Counted from the stretch's first letter, positions 35,713 through 44,614 are shown. The stretch: DNA of 64,000 bases from CBDAKK01 sp965196605 (GCA_965196605.1 CBDAKK010000008.1:1080099-1144098), one strand, 5' to 3'. Numbers and translations are program-made. The notes: generated by a model not told the origin, from the letters alone.

Positions 35713-37069
35713 ATCTCCACTTGTGTAAGTTATCGCCCTGCAGTATCCACACCTGATGAATATATTTTGTTCTTTGCCCGTGTAACTCAGTTTTTAACGT
35801 TTCAAGATTTACCGCATCGCCAATGCGTATCATCACATTTTCAGCTTGGTCTCTGCTTGTATTGTAAATGAGTTTTGCTATATTTTTAGCATTTGTAGAA
35901 GAAACACTTTTGAAGTCAAACATCTTATCTCCCACAATAGCATCGGGGTTTTTGATACCCGGAGTTTTCGTCTCTGGAAGCAGGTACACTTTTTCACGAC
36001 GCTGGGCAAGCGCATCGGCACTCTCGCGCTCACTAGCGCGTACGCGTTTTTGATGTTTCGATTTTTCCTCCCTGTTTTGAGCTTCATGGACACGCCCGCC
36101 GTTTTCATATCGTTTTATAATATTCGTACCGCGCACTAACTCAAGTGCATAGTTATTCATCCCGAGCATATGCGCAAGGTGGACGATATCGCCCGCCATG
36201 CCATAGGAAATCGCGCGCTGTTTCATCGCGGGGGTAAGCTTCCAAAAGTTTTCTTTTTGAAGCGGGTTTGCACCGAAGCCCCTTTGTGCCGGGCGCGCCT
36301 TCGTGGGCAGGGGCGTCTCGGTAATATCATAGGCCTCTGCCAAAGTTTCAGAAATACCGATGCGAGTACTGCGACAATTGTGGTGGAGCGGCGGCGTGTT
36401 GCTATCCCAATAGGGGTCAGTCGCTTTACGCACAATGCCATTACGCGCGCTGCATATGGCAGAAGTACGCGAGTCGATGTTCGCGCTAAACTTATAAAAG
36501 CGCGGAGGCGTCTTTGTATCTTGAAGCGCGCGTCCCGCGGAGTACGCAGTATGCAAATTCGTGCGAAATACGGTCTCCCAGTACCACGGCTTGATACGCG
36601 CAAAGCCCGCCGCGTTCAAGAGTGACACATCGCTTGTTTCTTTAATAAACTGTTGCAAGTTCATACCGCCTCTTAACGAGCGTAGTATCTGCTTACGCAC
36701 GGCATTGATAGCGTCAAGCGATGTGAGTGCTGCTACAGTAAAGGCGCGATATCGCATCTGTTTTTCAAGCGTAGAAAACTCAGCCTTCGTTACGGGTATC
36801 TGCGAACGCACGATGCGTTCGGCTTCTTCAAAGTTCACATGGTTTTCTAAGACGGCCTGAGGCCAATCATCTGCGAGCACAATCTGTTTTGGCCTTGCGT
36901 GCTTCACACCTAAGAAGAATGCACCCAGTAAGCCCCGCTCAATAATGCGAACAAAGCCGAGCATAGTTCTGTAATCAAAATATGCGCTCGTCGGCTTCAT
37001 CGCTCGTGCGCGCTCTTGAGCGCGTGCCTTGCTCACGCTACGAAGGTAGGTGCGCATGCTCCGCAACAC
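35705..37069 (-). CDS. MuF head-morphogenesis protein with C-terminal CdiA-like nuclease domain
   Basis: 454 residues from a TTG at 37069; the same frame is open back to about 37190. The middle is a Mu gpF/SPP1 gp7 domain with TVFRTNLHTAYSAGRALQDT and the His/Cys motif WDSNTPPLHHNCRSTR. The last 100 residues are separate: LLPETKTPG, then KNPDAIVGDKMFDFKSV, which gives a PD-(D/E)xK pattern, and a terminal QVWILQGDN. This resembles CdiA C-terminal tRNases. MuF proteins carrying toxin tips are known in prophages and may be injected with DNA. The protein is intact, but its proper N-terminus may come from the portal gene by frameshift. Confidence 0.8.
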   Translation of the reverse strand: MLRSMRTYLRSVSKARAQERARAMKPTSAYFDYRTMLGFVRIIERGLLGAFFLGVKHARPKQIVLADDWPQAVLENHVNFEEAERIVRSQIPVTKAEFSTLEKQMRYRAFTVAALTSLDAINAVRKQILRSLRGGMNLQQFIKETSDVSLLNAAGFARIKPWYWETVFRTNLHTAYSAGRALQDTKTPPRFYKFSANIDSRTSAICSARNGIVRKATDPYWDSNTPPLHHNCRSTRIGISETLAEAYDITETPLPTKARPAQRGFGANPLQKENFWKLTPAMKQRAISYGMAGDIVHLAHMLGMNNYALELVRGTNIIKRYENGGRVHEAQNREEKSKHQKRVRASERESADALAQRREKVYLLPETKTPGIKNPDAIVGDKMFDFKSVSSTNAKNIAKLIYNTSRDQAENVMIRIGDAVNLETLKTELHGQRTKYIHQVWILQGDNLHKWRYK

Positions 37070-37185
37070 AAGTGCGCGTACGCGAGCATACCAGCGGCCG
37101 CTTAACGCATCGAGCGTAACAAGCTTTTTCGCCTCGGCGTGCTCAAGTTTTGTAAACAGCGCCTCTCTCGTTTTTGCATTATCGC

Positions 37186-38364
37186 TTAAAAAAAAACCGA
37201 AGGCGGGTGAGAAAACTGCGCACTACTCGGGCTGTCCCCACCGAGAAAGATATCAGCATCGTCCTTCGGCTTTGGTAATGCGTGATGCTCATAGAGTGCG
37301 CTCAGCGAGATAGGCACACCGCGGTCGACCGCTTGCAGTATCTCTTCAAACGAAGCCTTTTTTGCGGTATCAAAGACAAGGTGCGGATACTCATTCTGTA
37401 CACCGAAATTCAAGTCAACAAGAGAGCGGATAAGCGACTTATTGATTGTCTCGCTTAAAGCACGTGCATCATCGCGTACAATTTTATCGAAGGCGCGCTC
37501 ATGAACTTCGGCTTGCGCCCTTGTGCCGTGTTTCGCCTCCTGTGTTGCTAGAACTTGTCCCGTAATAGCGTAGGATATTTCAGCATTACACGCAGCGATA
37601 AGCGTGTTAAAATCGGCAATGCGTCCACTCGCGTCGATGGTCTTCACTTCGCGCACGTTTGCAAAGGAACCTGCGCTATCGCTTTTCAGGCGATGCAAGT
37701 CCTGAGCAATCTGCTCTGAGCGCGCCTTGGTCTCTTCGGGGTCGGTGGTATCTAAGTCGAAGAGCGCCAATACAGACGGGACGCCGTAGCGGTCGGCAAG
37801 CTGGAGCCAATACTGCCAGCCCGCTTTTTTAAATTTATAGAGCCACCAGCACGGGCGTAAAGAGCTTGTACCGTAGGGACTTTCTGCATGCGGGGAATTG
37901 CGGTGCACAATAAACTTATGCGGCATAGGTAACACGCGCGGGCCTGTTGGGCTTTGCCACACAAGCCGATGCTTCGCGTCAAAAGAAAACAACGCGACAC
38001 TGCGCGACTTGAGTGCTTGCGGAACCCAGCGCCCTGCGTGAAGGTGCCAAAGAATCTCGCTTACCGAAAAGCCGTAGATGATGGCAGAAAGCAGCTCGCG
38101 GAAATCTTGATGCAAGGGTATCGCCTGCAATGCATCGCGAACAAATGCGTTGACATGTTCTGCACCCCCGACAATCTGCCACCCAAGGCCCGTAGTACCC
38201 GCAATGCGTAAGCGCACATCGCCCGCAATACGCGCATCGCGCAGCAGCGTACCATAATCGGCGCGCGAGTGCATGTTCGGTTCATGGTCAGGGTCGGGCA
38301 TGTTCATGGCAAACTCGTATAAGCCCGGTCGTACAATCTCTGCGTTCAGGTGTTTTTGCGCCAT
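37186..38364 (-). CDS. Mu gp29-like portal protein (DUF935)
   Basis: 392 residues of the DUF935 portal family: LLRDARIAGDVRLRIAGTTG at the N-terminus, IIYGFSVSEILWHL, and LADRYGVPSVLALFDLDTTD in the clip region. The portal forms the dodecameric vertex through which the genome is packaged. The frame ends SHPPSVFF with TAA inside a run of nine T residues, earlier than usual for the family. Slipping back one base in that run would continue directly into the MuF frame. Confidence 0.88.
   Translation of the reverse strand: MAQKHLNAEIVRPGLYEFAMNMPDPDHEPNMHSRADYGTLLRDARIAGDVRLRIAGTTGLGWQIVGGAEHVNAFVRDALQAIPLHQDFRELLSAIIYGFSVSEILWHLHAGRWVPQALKSRSVALFSFDAKHRLVWQSPTGPRVLPMPHKFIVHRNSPHAESPYGTSSLRPCWWLYKFKKAGWQYWLQLADRYGVPSVLALFDLDTTDPEETKARSEQIAQDLHRLKSDSAGSFANVREVKTIDASGRIADFNTLIAACNAEISYAITGQVLATQEAKHGTRAQAEVHERAFDKIVRDDARALSETINKSLIRSLVDLNFGVQNEYPHLVFDTAKKASFEEILQAVDRGVPISLSALYEHHALPKPKDDADIFLGGDSPSSAQFSHPPSVFF
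37188..37196 (-). other. T9 run at the portal-MuF boundary
   Basis: On the coding strand nine T residues overlap the portal stop codon. The MuF frame is the -1 frame and is open through the run, reading FFLSDNAKTREALFTKLEHA onward, with no ATG before 37069. This is either a slippery site making a portal-MuF fusion or an indel that broke the MuF start. Confidence 0.5.
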
Positions 38365-39918
38365 TTATAATCCCCTCATAAGACGTGCACTATGTCGAGT
38401 CTCGCCGCATGCGAACACGCGCGGCGCAGCGCGCCCGCGCCCGAGAGCCACCTCAATGGCGTAGTACAGCGCATCAACCATATCATCGTATTGGTGTTTA
38501 GGAAACAAGGTAAGCTCATCGATAAGCGCATCACATGCGCTGTTCGCTGTAAAAAAGTACGTGCCATTCTCAAAGTAGGGCGACATACGTTCTACGCGCG
38601 AGTGTTTCGACATGCCCTTCGGCGTAGCTTCAACAATAGGCAAGCGCACGCCATGCGCTCTTCCACGCTCCTCTATATACTTCTTATAAACCCCCTGAAA
38701 CCCGACTACCTCAAAGGCAATGCGCAGCGGGCGCCATTTCGCATGCATCGCAATACAGCGCGATACAAGCACGCTCGGCGTACAGCAGCGCGCCCACGCA
38801 TCCAAGACGACCACGCGTTTATCGCTAAGCAGACCCACTACGACAATAGCACTCTCATCATGTTTGCCTGCACTTGGGTCTACGCCTGCAAAGACTTTCA
38901 CGGCATTGATATCAAACGCCGAGGAAGTGAACTGGCGGAGCCACTCTATTTTTATAAGAGCGTCCTCGGGTGCAAGCGGTTCGTTTTGGTACTCGGTTGC
39001 AAAGTTGTGCGAGCCAATTTCTTGTTTTTTTCTTTGCAAAGCTGCAAGGTCCCAGTGTTCAGGCCACAGCGCAAGCATTACACCCTTACGTCTGGGGTGC
39101 GCGCGTAATGATTGAAAGCGCAAGGTAAGCCAGTGCGGCATTGCGCCGTTTGCTATCTCTCTGCAGAGCCTGCTCACAACATCATCGTTGTGCATAACGG
39201 TGCCAGTGGTAACGATAAGCGCATCTTTAGCCATCGGGATAACTGCGCGCTTAAACCAGCAGAATTGTTTCTCACGCTGTGTGGCGGAAGCCGCTGAGCC
39301 GTCTGTCATCAAGTCGTCTATAAGGATAAGGTCGGGTCTATGTTGGCGATAGCGCACGCCGCGAATGGCGGTACCCGCACCCGCAAAGCGCATACACACT
39401 CCGTTTGTTAAGCGTAGCTCGTTGGTAGACCATGTGCTGCCAATGAGCTCGCCCCAGTCTTCTTTAATGCGTTCATTCGATGCTATTTCCCATGCGATGT
39501 CGGAGCTTAAGCGTCCTGCAGCCGTTTGGTTCGCCGCGATAATGACAATAAACGTACTTTGTTTTGTTAAGGCTCTCCACAGTGGGAGCGCTAGGCACAT
39601 GCGCACCGTCTTACCGTGCCCCCGTGGCTCTATGTTCACAATACCGCGTATGTTTTGTGTCTCTCGCACACACGATGTATCGGGCATGGAGGCACACAAA
39701 ATGCGCGCACCCTCTTTCGACAAGGCCCTGTCGGTTACCATGCGTAAAATCTCTTTTTGATACGGCGCAAAGTCTTTGAAAAACAGGTGCGATAAATACT
39801 GCGTGCAAAAATATTCAAAGTCTTTCTGCGCGCGCGCAATTCGTTTTTGTTGCTCACCCGTACCCGCGCCGACAAGCGAGGCCAGTGTTGGGGCACTACT
39901 TCTTACGTTCATCGACAC
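38365..39918 (-). CDS. Mu gp28-like terminase large subunit
   Basis: 517 residues. The ATPase has NIEPRGHGKTVRMCLALP (Walker A-like) and LILIDDLMTDGSA (Walker B). The nuclease half has FAGVDPSAGKHDESAIVVVG and ends with DDMVDALYYAIEVAL, both typical of large terminases. It packages phage DNA into the prohead with the portal encoded directly downstream (no gap). It overlaps the small-terminase-like gene by 23 bases. The region is visibly GC-richer than the neighbouring chromosome. Confidence 0.92.
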   Translation of the reverse strand: MSMNVRSSAPTLASLVGAGTGEQQKRIARAQKDFEYFCTQYLSHLFFKDFAPYQKEILRMVTDRALSKEGARILCASMPDTSCVRETQNIRGIVNIEPRGHGKTVRMCLALPLWRALTKQSTFIVIIAANQTAAGRLSSDIAWEIASNERIKEDWGELIGSTWSTNELRLTNGVCMRFAGAGTAIRGVRYRQHRPDLILIDDLMTDGSAASATQREKQFCWFKRAVIPMAKDALIVTTGTVMHNDDVVSRLCREIANGAMPHWLTLRFQSLRAHPRRKGVMLALWPEHWDLAALQRKKQEIGSHNFATEYQNEPLAPEDALIKIEWLRQFTSSAFDINAVKVFAGVDPSAGKHDESAIVVVGLLSDKRVVVLDAWARCCTPSVLVSRCIAMHAKWRPLRIAFEVVGFQGVYKKYIEERGRAHGVRLPIVEATPKGMSKHSRVERMSPYFENGTYFFTANSACDALIDELTLFPKHQYDDMVDALYYAIEVALGRGRAAPRVFACGETRHSARLMRGL

Positions 39919-40423
39919 TCACCTTATCGATGATACTGTTAATCTGCCCAATAAGCTCGGGGTGTCCGGTAAGCTCTAAGGAGACAGCGGCGCGCAACGC
40001 GTCCTTTGCAGCCGAGACACCGTTTTGGTATGTCAAGCGTAGCTTGCCAAGTTGCACTTGTGCCTGTGATATCTTACGCAACATCTCGACAACCTCGCCC
40101 GTGTCTGCAACCTCAATGTCTTGCAATGCCTTAATGTAGTTTAAGATATGCACGGACAGCAGACTTGTGGAAGCTTCTAAAAGTTCGGTATTCGATTTGC
40201 TCTGTGTTACTTCTATCAAAGATCCCATCTCATTGCGTACTTTAAGGAACTGCTCGGCAACTTCCTTCGATGCCTTAACCGTACGCCGCACTGCCTCATG
40301 GCTAATCTCATAGCCATCGCCCTGCAAGAGTTTTGCTATTTCTTTGTTCGATTTACCACCGGCGTGTAGCTCGACTATGCGATCGACAACCTGTAGTAAT
40401 TCGGCCTTACTTCGTCTTCCCAT
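39896..40423 (-). CDS. Mu gp27-like DUF3486 protein, probable small terminase
   Basis: 175 residues starting MGRRSKAELLQVVDRIVELH. An N-terminal helix-turn-helix (KSNKEIAKLLQGDGYEISHE) is followed by a long helical body, the plan of DUF3486/Mu gp27, which lies upstream of the large terminase in Mu-like phages and is thought to recognise packaging DNA. Coupled to the large terminase by a 23-base overlap. Confidence 0.85.
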   Translation of the reverse strand: MGRRSKAELLQVVDRIVELHAGGKSNKEIAKLLQGDGYEISHEAVRRTVKASKEVAEQFLKVRNEMGSLIEVTQSKSNTELLEASTSLLSVHILNYIKALQDIEVADTGEVVEMLRKISQAQVQLGKLRLTYQNGVSAAKDALRAAVSLELTGHPELIGQINSIIDKVSVDERKK

Positions 40424-40439
40424 GGTTCTAACTCCGCTA

Positions 40440-40868
40440 TTAGCGTGTTATGTAATACGTGCTGAGCACTCCCCCAACAAGGCCAAGCAACACGCCGCCA
40501 ATGCCACCGAGTAAGCCCGCCTCAATCGCCGCGCCGCGCGCGCTGCGTTCGTATCGCTTGAACAACGGCTCGTGCTCGGCGAGTATCACGCTTTGCTTCC
40601 TTAAGAGTTGCTGCGTCTCTTCGAGCGCGCGCTTGTTCTGAGCCAACAATGTCTTCAGCCTCTGCAGTGCCTGCACGCGCTCTCTTAAGCTTTCTTCCAG
40701 GGTCTGTATTCGCTTCTCTTGCTGCTCGATTATTCCCTCTAATTCGTCCAGCAATTTCGTTTCGTCTTGCACCGCTTCCTGCGAATACGCGAGCTGCACA
40801 CATGAGTAGGCCAATAACAGCACCACCAATAATAATGCCGTATTTCTTACATAACTTCCACATACCAT
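40440..40868 (-). CDS. Spanin-like protein B (signal, coiled coil, C-terminal helix)
   Basis: 142 residues: hydrophobic N-terminus (LLLVVLLLAYSCVQLAYSQ), a long coiled coil (KLLDELEGIIEQQEKRIQTL onward) and a glycine-rich C-terminal membrane helix (GGIGGVLLGLVGGVLSTYYI). Its position between the holin-like gene and the packaging genes suggests lysis. A second frame, starting five bases later, runs inside it. The same nested pair with the same relative frame is found at 61719-62144, so both frames are probably real, as with Rz/Rz1. Confidence 0.7.
   Translation of the reverse strand: MVCGSYVRNTALLLVVLLLAYSCVQLAYSQEAVQDETKLLDELEGIIEQQEKRIQTLEESLRERVQALQRLKTLLAQNKRALEETQQLLRKQSVILAEHEPLFKRYERSARGAAIEAGLLGGIGGVLLGLVGGVLSTYYITR
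40522..40863 (-). CDS. Spanin-like protein A, nested in another frame
   Basis: 113 residues: MWKLCKKYGIIIGGAVIGLL, a membrane helix with a cysteine at its end (LLMCAA), then an Arg/Ala-rich hydrophilic body. The frame lies entirely within the 142-residue gene, offset by two. The counterpart at 61719 opens in a similar way (cysteine, basic residues, IGG, membrane helix). Taken alone this frame would be doubted because high-GC DNA is often open on several frames; the conserved arrangement is the main support. Confidence 0.5.
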   Translation of the reverse strand: MWKLCKKYGIIIGGAVIGLLMCAARVFAGSGARRNEIAGRIRGNNRAAREANTDPGRKLKRARAGTAEAEDIVGSEQARARRDAATLKEAKRDTRRARAVVQAIRTQRARRGD

Positions 40869-41077
40869 TACTTGCGCCCCATCCTTTCTAAAACGCCAAT
40901 ACCAAGTAAGCCTCCCGCCGTTGTGTACGGGAGCAGGAGCACCCCCGCATCTTTATTGCATATCGAAACATACACGGTAAGCGCAAACGCGAAGAATAAG
41001 GCCAGTGCACCAAACACACGCTTGCTACTCAAGCGGCCATTCTCACCGCTGAACAATTCTCGTAATAATGCCTTCAT
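40868..41077 (-). CDS. Holin-like two-helix membrane protein
   Basis: 69 residues from ATG 41077 behind GGAGGG: MKALLRELFSGENGRLSSKR, then two membrane helices (VFGALALFFAFALTVYVSI and LLPYTTAGGLLGIGVLE). A longer frame to 41176 lacks support. The protein at 62144-62356 is nearly the same over its whole length. Size, topology and place beside the endolysin candidates and spanins point to a holin. Confidence 0.72.
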   Translation of the reverse strand: MKALLRELFSGENGRLSSKRVFGALALFFAFALTVYVSICNKDAGVLLLPYTTAGGLLGIGVLERMGRK

Positions 41078-41219
41078 ATAATTTTCCCTCCTCATAACTC
41101 CACACTTCCTTAAATGCCCTGTCTGCTTCTCTAAATTCTTTTTCAAAATAACCATCTCGCCGCACAACACTTGCACAGCTCATGAGCACCACGCCCAAAA
41201 TTATACAGAGTCTCTTCAT
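41043..41219 (-). CDS. Small phage lipoprotein
   Basis: 58 residues: signal peptide with lipobox (LCIILGVVLMSCAS, cysteine about residue 14), then a short charged body ending IITRIVQR. It overlaps the holin-like gene by 35 bases in another frame. It is the only classical lipoprotein in this lysis cassette and so a candidate outer-membrane spanin or exclusion factor. The ribosome site is weak. Confidence 0.55.
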   Translation of the reverse strand: MKRLCIILGVVLMSCASVVRRDGYFEKEFREADRAFKEVWSYEEGKLYEGIITRIVQR

Positions 41220-41230
41220 CGCGTCTATTC

Positions 41231-41887
41231 TCACTGCATGGCCTTTTTCATAATCACATGTGCCCAATAACCCGTCTCCTTCGTCTTGTTTTTGAGTATG
41301 CGCACAAAATCTTCGCGAGACATCCTCACCCCCGCGCCTTCTCGGTACTTCGGTGTTCTCGGGTCGTACCCACTCTTATAATCGCCATACGGGTCATCGA
41401 TAATCAACGCTTCTATCTTTTCAAAATCAACATCAGCAGGACTCTCTGGTATACTCCCTGTATATTCGACACCAGCAAGGCAGACAATATGCCCTATCGT
41501 TTTTAATCTATAATGCGGAAAGTTCCCACTTACAACAACGCCCGCGCCCTGTGCCTGCAAATACACAAGTTCAGTTAAGCTCCACTGCGTGCCAAACTCG
41601 GCGCTCGCATGCCCAGAGGTAAGCTCGTTATAACCCCACGCCAACATCGCGTGCACCTCATACGGCTTATACACCATGCGCCCACGCTTCCCAAACGCCC
41701 ACGGCGCTACTTTACGCATATGCTTCTGTGCATCTTTGCTTAAGAGAAATTTTGCTAATACATCCTCAGGCTGTGCTCCATCAGCGTATGACCACAAACA
41801 ACCCGCGCGCCGCGCTGCCATCGCATAACTTGTTACATTACAAGTCCCATGTGGGTCTATCTTATTATCTCGCTGTGTATAATACAT
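41231..41887 (-). CDS. Peptidase C39-like protein, probable endolysin
   Basis: 218 residues opening MYYTQRDNKIDPHGTCNVTS, with the catalytic order Cys (HGTCNVTSYAM), His (GHIVCLAGVEY) and Asp (IIDDPYGDY) of C39-like cysteine peptidases. It has no signal peptide, as usual for holin-dependent endolysins, and it heads the lysis cassette. Cutting the peptide part of peptidoglycan is the likely role. TTGACC and TATTAT upstream (about 41912-41885) form a possible promoter. Confidence 0.75.
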   Translation of the reverse strand: MYYTQRDNKIDPHGTCNVTSYAMAARRAGCLWSYADGAQPEDVLAKFLLSKDAQKHMRKVAPWAFGKRGRMVYKPYEVHAMLAWGYNELTSGHASAEFGTQWSLTELVYLQAQGAGVVVSGNFPHYRLKTIGHIVCLAGVEYTGSIPESPADVDFEKIEALIIDDPYGDYKSGYDPRTPKYREGAGVRMSREDFVRILKNKTKETGYWAHVIMKKAMQ

Positions 41888-41960
41888 ACCTTATATATAA
41901 GGTCAAATTACACCACCCTTCGTAGCACAAAAAAAAGCTACACCACAAACCCGCTTATTT

Positions 41961-42105
41961 TTGACAATACGAGTATACAACATATATATCTATGGCTACC
42001 CTTATGCAAAAAACGACAGACGAACGACTTGCAAAAATAGAAACCATACCCGAGAGAGTAATTTATAAACACTTACTATATAATGATTTACAAAGCAAAA
42101 AATAA
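41961..42105 (+). promoter_or_regulatory. Plus-strand promoter with a 37-codon frame
   Basis: TTGACA at 41961-41966, a spacer of about 17 and ATATAT precede ATG 41992, which opens a 37-codon frame (MATLMQKTTDERLAKIET). The promoter points opposite to the phage genes on both sides, as an early or regulatory transcript would. The peptide is unrecognised and no ribosome site is clear. Confidence 0.35.
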
Positions 42106-42128
42106 TTATGTGTACAAAAAAGAGTACA

Positions 42129-42296
42129 TTACATTATCCCCTGTAAAAAAGGGCTCCCATCAGCTTTTGATACCGAAACAACAAGAGTATCTATAGTTTT
42201 TGAAATGAAATTGTTATCAGTGGGAAATTGCGGATATCTTAGATGAGAGTTGACGTCCGTACAATAGACATTTTGATACACACCTGCATTATTCAT
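42129..42296 (-). CDS. Small phage protein, 55 residues
   Basis: A 55-codon frame (MNNAGVYQNVYCTDVNSHLR) whose ATG overlaps the stop of the upstream 86-residue gene (ATGA overlap). Coupling to that gene is the main support. Composition resembles the end of a tail or host-recognition module. Function unknown. It is the last gene of the HK97-like prophage before the lysis genes of the Mu-like block. Confidence 0.5.
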   Translation of the reverse strand: MNNAGVYQNVYCTDVNSHLRYPQFPTDNNFISKTIDTLVVSVSKADGSPFLQGIM

Positions 42297-42553
42297 ATTC
42301 CATACCCCTCTAATAATATATGGCCTGTGCTAGTGCTATCTTTTATTTCCAAAGCATCAAATCTTATGCAGGCAGAAATGAGGTTACCTTCTGATAAGTG
42401 TTGCCATGCGGCAAAGGCGCGGCTGTCTTTATTCGTGATGACGAGACGTATTTTACAACTGCCTTGTGTGATCCCAATAACCGAACGCGCTGCATTTTTA
42501 AATGCTGTGTGGGTACCATTAACGCATAAAAATTTCTTCTTAGAATGTTTCAT
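42293..42553 (-). CDS. Small phage protein, 86 residues
   Basis: 86 residues with no recognised domain, starting KHSKKKFLCVNGTHTAFKNA, with mixed strands and helices. It overlaps the large tail gene by four bases (ATGA) and the 55-residue gene by four, so it is part of the tail-end operon. A role at the tail tip is likely only from position. Confidence 0.55.
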   Translation of the reverse strand: MKHSKKKFLCVNGTHTAFKNAARSVIGITQGSCKIRLVITNKDSRAFAAWQHLSEGNLISACIRFDALEIKDSTSTGHILLEGYGI

Positions 42554-44610
42554 GATTCAACCTCTTCCTTTTCTATTTCTAAAAGCTGTAATTTTTTAGT
42601 TTTAGGTTCAACACTAAGTACAAGAAATTCGCCCGATGTATAAAAATGATGTCCGCCCTCTTGCGTTTTTATCAGTACTTTATCAAGTATTTCTATGTCT
42701 ATAATGTCTTTTGCAAGCACAATATCTAGTGTTGTATGCTCGCTTGCATATCGTCTTGCTACTACTTTTGCATATTTTATGGCGTCTACTTTTTCCGTTA
42801 AAAGTGTCTTAACTTCTTTTCTTATAGTCCTTTTGTGATTTACGAGTCCTTGTTTGAAGTAAGCATTTTCGTACACATGTTTTGTTCCAACACCCTTAGC
42901 ATTTTGCCTATACAATGCTACTATTTCATTTCCATAGTACTTTGAGTCTTTTTTCACATGTATCGAAACTATAGCCTCATGCTCTATGTTATGAGTTTTG
43001 TAATATCCGTCTACAAGTTTTTTTATAGTATACACCCCGTCTGCATTCGAGAAGAAAAATAAAAAAGAACCTTTACACACTTTCTCTAATGCATCACGGA
43101 CAGTTCCATCAGAAATGTAAAGATTTATCTTTTCAAATTTTTGAGCTTCTATTTTATCTCTATCAAAATAAAGACTTGAATAATCGATATTTGAATACCT
43201 TATGACTATGTCTTTAATAACTTCAAACGCGGAAGATCCATAATGAAATTGGTCATTATTTGCGGCATCACTTGTAAACGTTACGGATACATTTTTATAA
43301 TCAATTTTTTTTGTTGTATCTTTTCTACTATACTTCGGAAGTGTAATGACACCATTGCTTTCCGACCTCCAATCAAACAATGATTGAGGCATTTCGACAC
43401 CATCGTTATATACTTTGTGAATTGTATATCGCGCATGATTGGGATTAGCAAACATTTTCCTAAGTTCATTCACTGTTTGCGTTTCCTCTGTACCATCTGC
43501 ATTTTTTGTTGTAACTTCATATGTAGTATCAAAGACGGGAGCATGTTCTATAGTTCCGTATGCAATTGGAAGGAGTGTGTCATCATCAACTTTTTTTTCA
43601 AAATGGTTTATTGGTTTCAAAAATTCCGTGTCAAATATCGTCAAGGGGTCATCAATAGTAATCTTCGCATTTTTTGCATTATAAGCTATTTTATTTATCC
43701 GACCCGAATAATATACATATGGTTTTCTATTATCATACGCAATAATATAGCCCATACTCCCAAGCAATTTTTTATACACTTCATCTGTAATACCACCATC
43801 ACAATTAATCAAATCGACAGTAACATCCGTGCGAGTTTGAAACGAATACGGATTAGTGCCTGCAGATTGCTTCCCAAAATAATATGGCATAAGCCGCATA
43901 TCTGCCCGCCCAAAAATGCTATCTAATCTTTGGAGAGAAATTATTTTTAACCCAGAAAGATAGCTTTTCCATTTGGGCGTAACGACTGTTAACATTTTTT
44001 TTGTAACATCAAGTCTATATGAATTATTTCCAATCTCTCCTATGGTATCCTTTGCTATATCAATTCCATACACATCCGCAGCCACAATATCCTTCGGCAT
44101 TTGTGGTACCACATCATTAAAATCGGGGCTTATTGTGTGAAAATATGTTTTTTCTATGGGAGTATAATCAATAACATACGCCCCGCCAATGTTTGTAAAA
44201 TATTCATTCGGTATTTTTGCTTTTTCCTGTTGATGTGAAAGTAATGGATACGTTCCTTGTGCATCGCCTATGTCGCTGGCATATACTTGTGCTTCTTGAA
44301 GTGTCATAGTTTGTATGAGGTATGACTTGAGCATGCTGTTTCTTATGTAAAAAGTATCATTAACACTTGTGCTATATTTTTCTTCTAACTCGCCCAATGA
44401 TCGTTTTTTAAAGTACGGGTACACAAAGCCGTCAATAATGCATGAATTTATTACCGCATAACTTTTCGCGTGTTCTTTCGGCTGTTCAGTAATCCATTTT
44501 TTAAAATACCCGAGGCTCGTAGCATCAGATATTTCACGTATTCCGTTTCCCAAAACAAAGCCTGCAGAAACTTCTTTGACTGGCACATCAACCTGAAAAA
44601 GCGATATCAT
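42550..44610 (-). CDS. Phage tail/baseplate-like protein
   Basis: 686 residues without signal peptide or membrane helices; beta-rich throughout, with many Tyr, Asp and Lys. Segments such as YAYNAK-type turns, ITIDDPLTIFDTEFL and a C-terminal half with HVYENAYFKQGLVNHKRTIR and VLSVEPKTKKLQLLEIE suggest a hub or tail-tip protein, but no named family is certain. It stands directly after a broken tail gene and before small genes ending the prophage. The frame is intact, unlike the neighbouring head genes. Confidence 0.6.
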   Translation of the reverse strand: MISLFQVDVPVKEVSAGFVLGNGIREISDATSLGYFKKWITEQPKEHAKSYAVINSCIIDGFVYPYFKKRSLGELEEKYSTSVNDTFYIRNSMLKSYLIQTMTLQEAQVYASDIGDAQGTYPLLSHQQEKAKIPNEYFTNIGGAYVIDYTPIEKTYFHTISPDFNDVVPQMPKDIVAADVYGIDIAKDTIGEIGNNSYRLDVTKKMLTVVTPKWKSYLSGLKIISLQRLDSIFGRADMRLMPYYFGKQSAGTNPYSFQTRTDVTVDLINCDGGITDEVYKKLLGSMGYIIAYDNRKPYVYYSGRINKIAYNAKNAKITIDDPLTIFDTEFLKPINHFEKKVDDDTLLPIAYGTIEHAPVFDTTYEVTTKNADGTEETQTVNELRKMFANPNHARYTIHKVYNDGVEMPQSLFDWRSESNGVITLPKYSRKDTTKKIDYKNVSVTFTSDAANNDQFHYGSSAFEVIKDIVIRYSNIDYSSLYFDRDKIEAQKFEKINLYISDGTVRDALEKVCKGSFLFFFSNADGVYTIKKLVDGYYKTHNIEHEAIVSIHVKKDSKYYGNEIVALYRQNAKGVGTKHVYENAYFKQGLVNHKRTIRKEVKTLLTEKVDAIKYAKVVARRYASEHTTLDIVLAKDIIDIEILDKVLIKTQEGGHHFYTSGEFLVLSVEPKTKKLQLLEIEKEEVES

Positions 44611-44614
44611 ACAA

